A DNA stretch of 64,000 nt, taken from contig ML679941.1 of NCBI GenBank assembly GCA_007922225.1, forward strand, positions 63,030,099 through 63,094,098, given 5' to 3'. The first letter of the stretch is position 1. Every line of letters starts with the position of its first letter. This DNA is from Emydura subglobosa. Its lineage: Eukaryota > Chordata > Testudines > Chelidae. Position numbers and translations under genes: made by a program. Positions 25,185 through 37,050 of the stretch are shown here, piece after piece. Under the pieces are notes generated by a model, which made no database searches, was not told where the DNA came from, and saw only the letters and a program-made list of their open reading frames with translations.

Positions 25185-26740
25185 TCAGCACTTCTTTAGA
25201 ATCACCCGCGGTCTGGGAGCCATTTGCAATAGTGGATAATAAGCATCACCATTTAGATTTAGTGAGCTGGTTATTATAGGTTGGCTGCCCTCCATATGTT
25301 GTTCACCAGTGTTAACAGGCACAGTTTTATTCTGACTTTGAGGATTAAGGAATTGAATCTGTATGTCATCATCTGAACTGTCAGAGGAAACCTGTTCCTG
25401 GACAATTGGGGAATGTGTCACTATTTTCGCTTTTCTTGAGTTTCTTCTTCTTCTTGGACTATCAATAGGAAAGTAATCACCTAGCATTAAGAGACTGCAA
25501 AGTAATACCCTGGTTCTTCCCTGCTGATCTTCTGGAATCACTCTATACATTGGATGATCCCCCATTTTTCTGGTAACAATGTGGATCTGCTTTTCTCAGT
25601 AGCCTTTTAATTTTGCAGGTCCCCAATGCTCTGTCAAATTCTGAACAGGAACCCGATATCCTAGGGAGAAAGTGGCAGTGTGAGTTGTGTGATCATAGTA
25701 ACCCTTGTTTCTGGCAGCTGATTTCCTGCAGTTTTCGGTGACTTAAATCAAAAGCTTGTCTCATCTGTGCTTTCTACTTGTTCACATAATCACTGCAGTT
25801 GTCCATTAATTCCAGAATCCCCACTGAACCAAATATAAAGTTGATTAGCAAGTGAGGGCCTTCTTTCCCATACAAAAGGTAAAATGGAGAAAATCCTGTT
25901 GTTTCATTACTTGTACAGTTATAAGCATATATGAGCTTTTTAAAAGACTCTTTCCAATTAGATTTCTGGTCTTCATTCCTTGTAGTGTTCTACTGAATTG
26001 TTCAACTGGCCTGTTTCCCTGGAGATGATATGAGGCTGTCCTCAACTCTGCAATCTGCCAGTGATGCTGCAGCCTATGGAACAGCCAGTCTTCACATTCA
26101 CAACCTTGGTCATGATGAATTCATTTAAATTTTAAAACAAAACAATTTAAAATGTTATGAGTTGCGGTTTCCCCAGATTTGTTCCTGGTGGGATAAGCCT
26201 GTGCCACCTGGGGAAAGTGGTCCATAACAACCAAGGTATACTTATAACCCCCACTACTTTTCTCAAGATGAAGAAAATCCGTTGAGACTAATTCAAATGG
26301 TTTCTGTGGTACCGATAGGATGTAACGGAGCTTTGGTATGTTGGTTTGGTCTCCTCTGTTTCAGAAACTGATTGATCTGAGTTACATAGTGTTCAATATT
26401 CTCCACATGGGGCCAATAGAAACTGTCTATAGCAAATCAATAATTTGATAAGCACCTAGGTGACCCATGTTTTCAGATAACTCTGTATAGACTAGTCTGT
26501 GGTACCTTTTAGGTACTATCAACTGATTGTCAGTAGTGGTTTAGCGATAAAAGACACCATTCTTGTCAATATATAGTTTTATCCACTCACGTCATAGAGC
26601 AAAAACCTGGTTTGGCCTGTGGCTTTTCCTTCCTGTTGGCCCTGACCTTTTAGCTTTTACTTCAAGAATTGCTTTTATTATAGGGTCAGCTTCCCGTGTT
26701 TATGTGGTTCTTCCCGGGAGATGGGTATAGGTGATGAAGA
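25185..26740 (-). pseudogene. Gypsy integrase, decayed
   Basis: Minus-strand signatures in order are: NMGHLGAYQII near 26,460 and FYWPHV near 26,410 (H2C2 zinc-binding region); [14 protein letters not shown] near 26,200 (start of the core, with a STDFLHLE stretch just before it); HHDQG near 26,115 (normally H-S-D-Q-G); and YHLQGNRPVEQFSRTL near 26,010, carrying the expected glutamate. The tail at 25,565-25,185 begins PMYRVIPEDQQGRTRVL, like the C-terminal segment of vertebrate Gypsy integrases, and continues with an acidic serine-rich stretch (SSDSSDDD). Reading needs several frame changes. Confidence 0.82.
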
Positions 26741-26819
26741 TGCACTTATTCGCTCATATCCTCCCAATATGGTAGTATCCACAGTGATATCCAGGATATG
26801 GGTCCTTCCTCTTGGGCCT

Positions 26820-27500
26820 TGTAGGAGGGTGCACTATCACCAACAGTGCTGCCTAATTGTTAGGCCTGGTTTGACAGGGTGCCTCCCCACTGAAAGCACA
26901 GTCTGGTCCTCCAGTATCCCTACCCCAAGGGTTTCCAGTTCCCCCCTTTAGCACAGAGACTTTTTTGTGGCTAAGTCCTTGAACAGTCATGGCCTTTTCC
27001 AGCATGTTCTTCACTTAGGTGAAGGCTCCTGGTGTAGTAATGTCCTCTTGCAGGAGGTAGGAAGCCTGGGCCTGCCCTCTCCACTGGGCTGTGGTCCAGG
27101 GTACATAGATGGTCTGCTATGCTTAACACCTTGGGGTGCTGAACCGATACCCACCCCCGTCCACTTCCTACCCCAGTCTCCTTTTGTTTCCTAGAATAAC
27201 TCACTCTAATCAAGTCTCTGGCCTGCAATTTCAGTCACCTGCCTCTCCTCCGTGGGTTTACACAGGCCTGTGTTGCCAGGACCCAGGCAATGAGCTCCTG
27301 GGTAGTATTTTCCCCTCAGAGCTCAAAGCAGCTCTCTGCTCCCTTCTGCTGCTCCCCCTGAACTGCTCTGCTTCCCTTTTTTTTAAAGCCCTGCCTCCAG
27401 CTTGTGCAGACTCTGCAGGTATGGTTGGGTGGGGTCACTTGGGCCCAAGGCTGTTCCTTATTCCCTTGCTCTCCAGTGTGGGGTTTGTATACCCATCACA
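26820..27500 (-). mobile_element. Solo LTR inserted in the Gypsy pol
   Basis: The 681-bp segment begins TG and ends CA (TGTAGGAGG...CCCATCACA on the plus strand) and is flanked by a perfect 5-bp duplication GGCCT at 26,815-26,819 and 27,501-27,505. The Gypsy reading resumes on both sides. On the minus strand a TATA-like TTTAAAA near 27,380 fits a retroviral-type promoter, which suggests a minus orientation. There is no internal coding region, so it is a solo LTR left by recombination of an endogenous retrovirus-like element. ORFs inside it (such as 27,136-27,582 plus) are chance frames. Confidence 0.87.
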
Positions 27501-27504
27501 GGCC

Positions 27505-27895
27505 TCTATTGATTTTAGTACAGTTTCGACAACATCCATAGATGTTTCCTCAGTAAACTCTTCCATTAATTTTCCCATGTAAAGTGGCCTATGGGACAAA
27601 ACATCAGCATCAATATTAGATTTTTTCAGGGTGGTGTCTGATATTGAAATTATAGTTGACCAACATAGCTACCCATTGCTGTCTAGTGGCATTCAATCTG
27701 GCTAATGTAAATACGTCAATGGGTTATTATCTGTGTAAACATTGAAGGATGACATGTAATATAAATAATTGCTAAATTGCTCTGTAATTGCCCATTTGAA
27801 AAGCCAGAAACTCCACTTTTCCAGAAAGAAATATTATCTTTTTTCTACAAAAGAAAGTTTTCTGTCATTTGTAACTTGCCCTTGTGACACTAATA
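27505..27895 (-). pseudogene. Gypsy RNase H remnant
   Basis: Minus-strand motifs: KVEFLAFQMGNY near 27,810; DNNPLTY near 27,725, the characteristic Gypsy RNase H end motif; and NIDADVLSHRPL near 27,605, which normally marks the end of RNase H. The catalytic aspartate in DNN is kept, but frameshifts separate the parts. Confidence 0.82.
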
Positions 27896-28640
27896 TATCA
27901 GAGTTCCCTATCTTCCATACACTGCTGAAAGGTGGCAGGAGCATTCATATGCCCAGATGGAATATGAATCCATTCATACACTCCCAGAGTGTAATAAAGG
28001 CAGTGAGGGGTTGCTCTCAGCACTTGTGAACTTTTGATGGTAGGCCTTGCACTGGTCTTGAACCAAGAACCATGACTTCCATCCAAGCCCTTCTAATACA
28101 TCCTGTATTAGGGGTTAATGATCTGCCACCATCTTTCAATTAACCTCTCAGTCATCAATACAGAGCTATACATTACTGTCCGTCTTCCACATACAGATAA
28201 TCAGTGAAGAGTAGGGATAGTTGGATCTAGTGACCCATCCATGGTTCAGCAGATCCTTGCAAATAGTCCTTTACCTACTAGTAGAGGAGGCAGAGGGCTG
28301 CTAGATAAACCCTCTGTATGGGTTGGGAGTCATGGAGCTGTGTGTGCATTTTTAAACTCTCATTCTGACCTATGCACTGATCATCCTTTGCAAAAGCTCC
28401 TGACACTTCTCGTAGCATGCACTGAATGGCCTCCTGCTACTCCTTGCTAAGGTGATCATGCCAAGCTGGTGGTATCCAGTGTGAGGCATTACAAAAGTGT
28501 GAATTACCAGCTGGCTGATTTGAGCTGGTATCATTACCACTAGGAACTCTGTCACGTCCAATTCTCAGCACTTTGGCCCTGTCCTGAGGTTTCTTCCTCA
28601 GTATTTTGAAAGATTCCCTTCTTTTTTTCAGTTTATTTTA
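27896..28640 (-). pseudogene. Gypsy reverse transcriptase remnant lacking the YxDD region
   Basis: From the right, minus-strand signatures are EAIQCMLREVSGAFAKDDQC near 28,420, IQDVLEGLDGS near 28,090 and LGVYEWIHIPSG followed by MNAPATFQQCMED near 27,950. These are the N-terminal and early palm parts of a Gypsy RT. Immediately after this the sequence jumps to RNase H, so the stretch with the catalytic YxDD box is deleted. Confidence 0.82.
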
Positions 28641-28649
28641 TAACTCACA

Positions 28650-29817
28650 GGAGCAGACTACTTAGATTGGTTTCAGATTTGCAGGATGATCATACGTTCA
28701 TTTTCACAGTTCTGAGCACTTCCGCAGCTGGGCACAGTCAGCTCAGGGATAACATAACTAGTATGCCTGTTATGGACATCTTCCCTTCCTGCAGTTCTGT
28801 GTCACCCTTCTCAGCTCTGCCATCATCTGACATCTGCAGCTCTATAACCCTTTCTATTGTGGGTGACCCTTTTTCTGCTTTTTTTTCACCATATCATTTC
28901 CAAATGTTCACAGATTTACCTAATGCTGCACAATCTTTCCTTTTTCTTGATACATAGCATTCAGCTTCTGAGGCTGCACATGTTTTCTAGAGGCAGAAGG
29001 GTGTTTTATAATATCTTCTACTCTTAATTTCCCCCCCTTTTTTTCACCTGGCCCCAAAGTCTTCAGTTACAGTGACTCAAGCTTTTGTCTTCAAAGTGTT
29101 TTTGTGGAGCCTCATTACGCAGAAATTTGTATCCTTATGTATGTTCCCCTTTGATATTTTCTGCTGTGTGGGCAGGTTTCCCAATGAAATGTACTCCAAA
29201 GAGTTTGTTTACTGTTTCAGACATACTTTCTGGAAGAAGGTATTAGAAAGAGGACCTGGAAATGAAATTTAAATAACTTGTGAAAAGTCTTAGACTGCTA
29301 CAGTTTTATCCTCTGACAAAAGGCCAGTTAGATGCATTGTTCCAGCTGGAAAGGAGAACTTTAGGGTCTACCACTGTGGATGATGGAAAGGAGAGGGATT
29401 TAGACACTATTATATAGCCCATTCTTTTCACCACGCATACACTTTTATTAATCACCCTCCCACTCTCTTACCGTCTCTCTCCCTACCATTTGTCCTCTCC
29501 CTCACTTTCACTGAGAGCTTAATTCTCATTTACACTAAGGCCTCTGTGCATGGCTCTGCTGGCTAAGACAAGGGAGAGTCCTGGAGTACATACCCCACTG
29601 GCTGGTAGCCCGGGAAGACAGCTCCCTTGCATCCTGCTCTCTGCTGTGCCTGCCAGTAGGATGAGCAACCAGAGAGTTTAAAGAAACTCTGGCATACAGT
29701 GCCTCCCCTGCTATGATGTGTTCAGTTTTAGTCCCCCTGTCTCAAAAAAGAAATAGCTGAATGAGGTATACTACCTCCTTAAGGGAGAGTCTGGAGCTTA
29801 CATCCAATACAGCCTGA
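28650..29817. other. Unassigned; possible remnant upstream of Gypsy pol
   Basis: By position this is where protease and gag of the minus-strand Gypsy would lie. I recognise neither a protease motif nor a gag zinc knuckle, so it may be unrelated flank. Confidence 0.35.
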
Positions 29818-30059
29818 GGGCATGTCTTCACTATGTGGCTAGGTCGATGGAAGGTACACAAGTTACTAACTGAAGTCGACGTACCTTACATTGAGTAGCC
29901 GTGCTGTCTTCACCATGCTATGCTATGCTTCTCATTCCAGTGGAGTACTGGAGTTGATGGGAGAGCACTCTGCAATTGACTGAGCGTGTCTTCACCAGAC
30001 CTGCTCAATCAATGCTGCTGCATCCATGACTGATGGAGCAGTGTAGTGAAGACAAGCCC
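29818..30059. mobile_element. Complete MITE with 16-bp inverted termini
   Basis: Left end GGGCATGTCTTCACTA and right end TAGTGAAGACAAGCCC are inverted repeats with one mismatch, giving a 242-bp element. No transposase. The target duplication is not clear. Its ends relate it to fragments at 15,387, 39,686 and 50,533. Confidence 0.82.
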
Positions 30060-31044
30060 AGGGACTCATTAAGAAGCACCCTGCCAGACCCTTGGGACTG
30101 GGCTATATAAGCAAGAAAAGGAAACTGGGCAAGAGAGAGGGAATGAAAAGCTTTACTAGCTGCTGAGAATGCTTTTGTGTAAAAGAGTCTCATAGAATGA
30201 ATGCGAAAGCTCTACCCTATCATTCTACTACTAATGTGGAACATTAAAAATGATTTTTAAAGGAGGATGTAGAAGTCTATACTTGATTTAGATCCTCTAA
30301 TTCTGTTCTATAGATATTTCTATTGTCCAGTTTAATTACAAGCAATGAGCCTGCTAATTTTGTTTTGTTAAACTCTTTGCACTGCATAAATCTGGAGAGA
30401 GAATAATGAAAATGTTCCTTTCCAAATTCACGTAGAGTCTGTAATTGAAAGACTTTTTAAAAGGCCATGTCTTTGAACGGTTGAGTTATCTAAGAAGAAG
30501 CAATTAAAAAGAAATGATGATCTAGAAGCCAGTATTTTGTTAATTCCAAAAAGAGCCATAATCCTCTTCACATTGTCTCCCTTTACTTTGCATATGTGAA
30601 AACTGTAGATCTTCTGAATTAGAAATGCTCAGGATACAAAGTGAGCAATGCATAGTAATATAGCATATTGTTGTGAGCTCAAACTGCAAGAAGAGCTTTA
30701 CATTATATGTGTGGAATGATGTGTTAAAATATTAAACAGCAAGATCCCAAGACTAAGCTGTGTTTGGGAACACACTGTCCTGCCCCCACAACAAAAAGCA
30801 GCACTAACGTAGAGGAAGTCATAGGAGGATGCCACAGGAAAGTGGTAGCTTTAGAGGCTCTTTCTGACTCCACCCAGATGTTGACATCCAATGGGATCTA
30901 ATCTTGGAATACAACCAGACAGCTGGAGACACCAGAAATAGCCAGGAGAATGAAACTCTGGAACTCTGTAACCCAGGAAGCCCCTCAATGCCAACTGGCA
31001 GAGGGCAAACAATACCATACCTCACATCAGGCATGACACACCCA

Positions 31045-31380
31045 TGTTGCCCCAACTCACTGTCATAATCTATATCTAAAAGGTGTCATATAAGGTACCA
31101 GATGCAAACTGGTAACTTGATGGTCGTTAATATTATTGAGTGATCTATGTACGGGAGGTGTATAGAGAATTATAGATGTGCACTGGAACTATGTTTTTAA
31201 AAGATATTTGTCAAGCAATGCATAACCCCAGCCTGTCCTAGACAAAAGAATGTTGTTTCACCTGCTTGACTGTATCTTCAATGTAAATTGAGCAAGGCAA
31301 GACCAGTAACAATGGAAATATATTTACAGGCCACATAGCTTAGCAATAGCAAAGTTCACTCTCGCTAAAGCAGAGTGGTA
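31045..31380. repeat. Possible LTR-related sequence next to the 31,388 LTR
   Basis: Parts (GTCATATAAGG, CCTGTCCTAGACAAAAGAAT, CACCTGCTTGACTG) loosely resemble the 5' portion of the LTR family seen at 55,623, in plus orientation. Boundaries are not clear and the relationship is tentative. Confidence 0.35.
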
Positions 31381-31387
31381 ACAAACA

Positions 31388-32522
31388 TGGTGGCTCACAG
31401 TTTTGGGTGAACTGAACAAGATGTTTATGGCATACCAGGGTACAATCCAGACTAATAGTAGCTGTGTCATACCTGCTCTCTGCCTTAGGGTGCCCTTTAC
31501 AATGCATTGCTGCTATAGCCTCCAGTCTGGACTGCTCACAAACAGCCTCCAGCATGCAAATCACTCCCACTTATGTCTGTGTGTGTGCAGCAGCCAGTCA
31601 ACCACACATTGGCTCTTACCAGACTTGGGTATGCTATGGGGTGACCCCACACACACAACCATTCTTAGATTTTCCCCTTGAAATGTATGTACTGTGCTGC
31701 CCAGCCCACTCCTGGACAATCAGTACAAAAGTCTGTTATTTCTTTAATAGAAATAAGATGCACACAGCTTGCCACCCCAAATGGAGTTTCCCAAACTCTT
31801 CAATTTAAACACACTGGATTAAATTAAATAAGTTTATTCAATACACACACACAGAAAGAGAGCTTTTAAGTGAGTACAAGTAATGATGCATAAAGGTAGA
31901 AATGGTTACAAGAAAAATAAAGATAAAATGCAGCTGGTGCCTAACTTAACAAACTATGTTCAATTCGAAGCAAGGTTTTCTCACCACATGCTTTCAGCAG
32001 TCTTACTGAGCAAACCAGTTAGATCAGGACTCCTTCTCCAAGAATCCAATTAATGCTTCCTTTGTCACTTCAGGTCCATGAATGTGATGGACAAGAAGAG
32101 AGAGAATAGGTGACTTGGGGTGTTTGTCCCTCCTTTTTCTAATGTCAGTCCCTCTCTTGAAAAACATTTCCAGCTGAGATTCAGGAGACAAAAAATCCAG
32201 GGGAAAGGAAGTTCCCTGCTAGTTTTCCTCACTTGTCTGAACTTCCTTTGTCTCCCCTCTCTGCTTGATGACTCTGTTTACTGCTTAAATCCAAATTAAG
32301 CAGAGCATGCATTCCTTTCTTTGAGACAGACCTGTTTGCAACCACAGTTTGGAACATGTGTTAATAACACCATACAGAGGAATCTTGTAGCTTCACACAC
32401 AGTGTTGCCACACATATTTTACTAGGACAATAATGACCAGCAAATTATGAGTTTTCAAATGCTGCCTCACAGGGCATACTTTGTATAAAGGTAGGGTGTG
32501 GACACAGGGGTACATTCTGTCA
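31388..32522 (-). mobile_element. Solo LTR (minus), same family as 55,623-56,839
   Basis: The reverse complement aligns along most of its length with the plus-strand LTR at 55,623-56,839. Shared landmarks on the minus strand include TATGCCCTGTGAG, CAGTAAACAGAG, TTATCTTTATTT and CCAGTGTGTTTAAATTGAA. Candidate ends are TG at 31,388 and CA at 32,522, flanked by AAACA on both sides (31,383-31,387 and 32,523-32,527). The left boundary is less sure because the family's homologous end lies about 40 bp further in. The TATA box seen in the other copy is mutated here. Confidence 0.75.
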
Positions 32523-32529
32523 AAACATA

Positions 32530-35500
32530 TAGCCAGTCCTAGGCTGACCTTTCAGTAATGTGAAGACAATGTAACTGCTCCTCCACAGCCTCTTTTTCTT
32601 TGGCTGGTATAAGAGACATGGAAGAGGCTTCTCTGCATCCCAGCAATTCCCCAGCTGCCACAATGACCTTCTGGAGCCATTGACATGTGATGTGTGCTAT
32701 AGCCTTTCATGGAGGCCAGGGGATCAGCCTAGCACACAGCTGGTCCAGGATTTAGGGAGCACAAGGCATCTTATAGATGCTTTAGCACACCAACCTTCCT
32801 TGAAACGCGCTGTGTGCTCCTTGGCTAGAGAGCCTAGGGGCCAAAATGAGGTATGTGTGGGAAAAAATGCTTAAGTACAGAATCACATATGGATCTATGT
32901 CTATAGATGAAATGTTGATAAGGTCTGAAAGAAACAACTCTAGGTTAACTCTTCCCCTAATCAAATCTGCACAGAGGCGTCTGAAAATCAAAGTCTAGAA
33001 TTTATCATACTTCCTGCAGTGTTCTCTGTGAGCTGAGATTCACTAGCATACGAAAATTATGCACACAACGCATGCAAACAGTAAGAATCCAGCTCGGAAC
33101 AATGCAAGTTACAGGGAAGCCAACTTTTACTTATAAAAACAAGTTTTACTTTTGAAGTAATCAGCACAAAGGTGCAGTATTTCCATCCACCTATTCCACT
33201 GGACAACATAAAAGTGATGTGTGATAGCTAAATAAGATGTTCATACCAGGTGCAAGCGACAGACACAACAGGCATGATGACAGATTGAGAACTCTTGCAA
33301 ATCTCAACAGGAGGGTCAATTTATTAAGAGCTTCAGCACCTCCAGCTGCTACATGTCAGCTAGTCTGCTTTGTTAATAGACACTGTGATACTTTCTGTGA
33401 TTTTGTTACTTTGTCTTTACTCTACATTTTTGACTGTCAGGTTAATGAGGTACTGGGAAGATAGCTGAAAAGCTTCCTATAATGTAGAAACTTAGTAGCA
33501 ATCTCAACTGACATGTTGCTGTACAGTTTTCTTTTCTTGTCATTCGTACTGGAGCAAATCCTCTCCCTGGTGCAGCCACTGTAGAGGTCTGCTGAGCAAT
33601 AAGAAGGCTACATGAGGAGGAGGGGGGTCAATGCTCAGGCTGTACATTCCTGTGTGGTACAGAGTCCCCATTCCATATGAACTCCATGTGTAACAGCGAT
33701 CAGAGGCAGGATGGTGTTGGATTGGATTTAGGTGGGCTGCTTCATGAATCTTTCCATCCTTGGTGGCTGTGTGAGGATTTGGGGAGGCAACACCAGCCAC
33801 CAGCTTGGCATAGTCTCTGGAGAGTAGCAATCATCTGCTTGTCCTTCCCCACTGATGTAGCAGTATCAGGTTCTAGGGCGGCTATTTCAGCCCCTAGGTT
33901 GTATCAGTTTCAGGGGAGTAATTCTGCAGCCTTGGAGGAATGAGCTTCCCGGCAAAAACACACATGACGAGTGCCTGGCCCGGTAATTTGGGCTGTGCGC
34001 TGGGCAGAGGTTTTCTTCATTGTGGTTAACTAAAATATGCTGAGTAAAATGTAGCCATAGCAACCATGGCCCAAGAGCTAGTGTGGTGTGAGCATGACAC
34101 TGGAGCAACTGATGCAAAATTGGTTTTTAAAGTCATTTTAGCTAAAAGTATCTTATTACTGCAAAGCCACTTTTTATTTATTTATTTATTTATTTTTTTA
34201 AAAGTCCTCAATGCAAAGGATGCAAAATCTCCTCATCCACCATGTTGTGTAATCCCTCAACTACTCCCATTTAAAAGCAGCAGTTCAAAATTAGGCCTGG
34301 ATCTGTAATCCTTGTTCATGGGAGTAGCATCAGTAGGATACTCACATGAGTAAGGATTATTCTTCACACAAGTAAAGGGTGCAAAATTAGGCCCTTAGGC
34401 AGGTATTAACCAGCTGCCAACTTTGTAACATCTCTAATGAATGGGAAGAATTACTTCTTTGTTGTTTTATTTTTACTGAAGTAAAAACAGAAGAATCAGG
34501 TACATTTAGAGTACAAAAATAGGGTTGCAATATGCGAAGAAATGTGAAAAGTTACACCACTTAGACACAGTACTGGACCAGAGTGCTCATCCCCATCCCA
34601 GTCACTCCATTGTGTTCATTGGTACTTGGTTTTGTCTCTGGCCTCCAAGAAGCATTTATACAGCAAGTCACTCACGGTTAGACAGGAAACAATTTTTCAG
34701 GAACTGTTGGAAACAAAAGAGTCCCTTTCTTTTGTTTAAAAAATTTATTTCTTCTAGGAAATGTTTCTGTTTTCCGTGCACAAAGAGCAACCCTACACTT
34801 TCAATCTCAATGGCTTCGGGCTCCTTTGTGCTACTTATGCATAGAACTGCACAGAGGGGTGGCGCAGAGCTGTCACACCCTGCTTCAAAGATAGCATAAA
34901 AGAGGCAAATAGCATCCTGTAGCTCCCGAGTGTACAGATGCTGCACAGTTACTGCGATCCCCCTTGGATGGGGGACTCTTTCCTATTCCATTTTGTGACT
35001 CTCCAGTTCTGCCAAGTGATGCATAGAGGGGAGAAGGAAGCCAGAACCATAGCTCTGGATTTAGTGGTTGCAATTCCACCTGGCCCTTAGGTAAATCTTT
35101 AAAACAGGAAAGGCAGAGGGAATCGGTGGCTGCTCCCCTGTCCATTGTGTATTTGCATAAGGGGCCCCTTTAATTTAAGCGTTAAGGGGAACAAAAGAAA
35201 GAACAAAAGAAAAATCTTCAGTAGACAGCACAGTGTGGGTCTAATCTAACATGCTGAATGCCCTTGAACTTCCACATAGAAATCCTCACCGGAAACAGGC
35301 AAGATGTCTGCTTAGAATGATAAAGATGTAGCGTATAAAAGTCTTCCTACTTACAAGATATCAGGCCCTGCATTTTGTTATGCTTTGCATGTTGCAGATG
35401 GAAGTAGGTGTGAACTTGCCCAAGACCTTTTTTCCCTTCTTTGTAATGTATAAAATGTCTGTTAACTGAAGGCAACGGGACCACATGAGTGCATGCCATG

Positions 35501-35589
35501 CACAGGTGTTTGTTTTAGTTACTTTTTAAGGGCCTGATCTGGCAATGATACCAAGTAACATTTTCAGAAGCATCTAAATGAATGGATTA
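32530..35589. other. Unassigned intergenic DNA
   Basis: No recognisable gene. It contains a TTTA microsatellite near 34,170 and a stretch at about 34,285-34,400 with AAAATTAGGCC at both ends, probably a small old repeat. Confidence 0.45.
34169..34199 (+). repeat. (TTTA)n microsatellite
   Basis: About six TTTA units followed by T-rich sequence. Confidence 0.85.
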
Positions 35590-35715
35590 GGGCCTAAATT
35601 TCAATTTGAGAAGTGACTTAGGCACTTAGTTACCTAAGTCTCATAAAAAGTCAATGGGACATTCCTAAGGGCCTAAGTCTCTTTTGAAAATGGGACTTAG
35701 GCTCCAAAATCATTT
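35590..35715. repeat. Palindromic 'gacttaggc' MITE-like repeat
   Basis: TGACTTAGGCACTTAG, GGGCCTAAGTCTC and GGGACTTAGGCTCC recur in direct and inverted order and can fold back. Similar motifs occur at 17,570-17,640 and 58,100-59,130. Confidence 0.55.
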
Positions 35716-35789
35716 AGTTTGCTATTGAAATTTTATCCATGGTCTGTCTTTTCCAAAAAATCGGACTGTCAAACTGTTAGCTCTTTTGT

Positions 35790-35913
35790 GAACATAAGAA
35801 CGGCCATACTGGGTCAGACCAATGGTTCACTTAGCCCGGTATCCTGTCTTTTGACTGCGGCAAATGCCAGGTGCTTCAGAGGAAATGAACAGAACAGGTC
35901 ATCATCAAGTGAG
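35790..35913 (-). mobile_element. CR1-type 3' fragment, minus orientation
   Basis: GAACATAAGAACGGCCATAC, TGGGTCAGACCAATGG, TATCCTGTCTTTTGAC and CAATGCCAGGTGC-like motifs are characteristic of a very common sauropsid interspersed repeat that I assign to the CR1 group from memory. Confidence 0.65.
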
Positions 35914-36856
35914 ATTAAGTAGACTTAATAGTGCTGGGTATAGCCAATCTAGTTATGTTTCAGCAAATTTCGGTGTGTTTTGTAAGGCTTGCAAAATCAG
36001 TTTAAGTTCACAGGTCTTTACTTTCATACTTGAAACCATGTTCTTGCACAATGATTCTATTTAAAAATCCCCTTTCTAGCTAAAAGGATGCTTGTGCTAT
36101 GTTAGAGATAGAAGGCCAGTCTCCCAAAACTAGACTGGTACAAATGGGCACTGCATATACAATACATATGGTATTTTTTGGATTTGATTTTTTTAAATCT
36201 CTGCCCATCTCTGCTCCTTTTTTGACAAGCTCTATTAAGTTGAATGGGAAACCAAATAAAGCCAGAAACTTTCAAACACAAAGTGATATGGTTGTTTGAA
36301 AGTTCAGCAGAATGAGTTCAGCTATCCCTAATTTTCTGCGCCTTTTCAATGCCTAGTAGACAGCTTTGCTTTTATACAACTTGAGGTTTTGTCAGCTGTG
36401 AGAGTAGAGTATAACTGAGTCTCAGTCATTGTTGCTTGTTTTAAGGAACTACTTATTTTGCATGTCCACGCACCATAACTTTCCAAACAAAATGTCAAGT
36501 ATTTGTTTTATGCTGATCCAGGGATCTCTTCTAATCTCAAACTAATCTCCAACTGTGCACAAGCAGCGCAAAAGCTCTTGAATAGACTGTGTACAGTGAT
36601 CCACGCCTGCACATCTGACATTAGAATAATGCATTTGTGGCTTGATCCAGCAGAAAGAAGCCTCTGTGACCGATGGCTCCCGGAAGTTTCCTGGGCCTCC
36701 TGGGCTCTATAGTAAAGAAGGCTACTTTTGATTCTGATGGGAAAAAACCTTCCTTCTTCTACAGCTATAGAATGCCAAACTCTGCGTCCCCTGCTGCCCC
36801 TTTCCTGACTGGCACTATGCAGCAGAGAGAGATAGGGATTTCACTCTATCGCTAGA

Positions 36857-37050
36857 GCCAACTTGGTTTAAAAGATTAATAAACAAGATGACTCAGAAGT
36901 GAACATAAGGTTTCCACAGGAAAATGTATACAAGAAGAGAGCTGTTGAATGCTTTCCCTTTGTGTATAGTAAATCAGTCCACTTGCCAAAACCGGTATCA
37001 GGCATTTGTTCAAGGGCTTTTGTTTTCCCATAAATCATTCCTGCAACATT
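36857..37050 (-). repeat. Unexplained homologous segment, copy A
   Basis: This is homologous to 38,012-38,210 in the same orientation. Shared stretches include AAAGATTAAT at the left edge, AGTAAATCAGT and the start of the CCCATAAA/ACCATAAG region. On the minus strand both copies read a similar peptide: YGKTKALEQMPDTGFGKWTD here, against YGKTKSFQPVPDKGFDKLTD in copy B, followed by LLYT. I do not recognise the family. It may be a transposon fragment or a conserved duplicated exon. Confidence 0.6.

Larger units (their letters stand above)
25185..28640 (-). mobile_element. Ty3/Gypsy LTR retrotransposon pol relic (minus)
   Basis: Read on the minus strand from 28,640 leftward, the order is reverse transcriptase, RNase H, integrase zinc-binding region, integrase core and integrase C-terminal tail, the Gypsy order (Copia would have integrase first). 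The RT and RNase H parts are joined across a deletion. A solo LTR at 26,820-27,500 splits the spacer between RNase H and integrase. I could not identify gag, protease or the element's own LTRs in the flanks. Stops and frameshifts are frequent, so it is an old relic. Confidence 0.85.

Noticed and set aside
27136..27582. 148-codon plus-strand ORF
   Set aside because: It spans the boundary of the solo LTR and the antisense strand of Gypsy RNase H.
28650..29500. Gypsy gag/protease
   Set aside because: The position would fit, but no zinc knuckle or aspartic protease motif could be read in any minus frame.
31383..31430. Alternative left boundary of the minus LTR near 31,427
   Set aside because: Family homology ends near there, but no matching duplication was found; the TG with AAACA flanks at 31,388 is better supported, though not certain.
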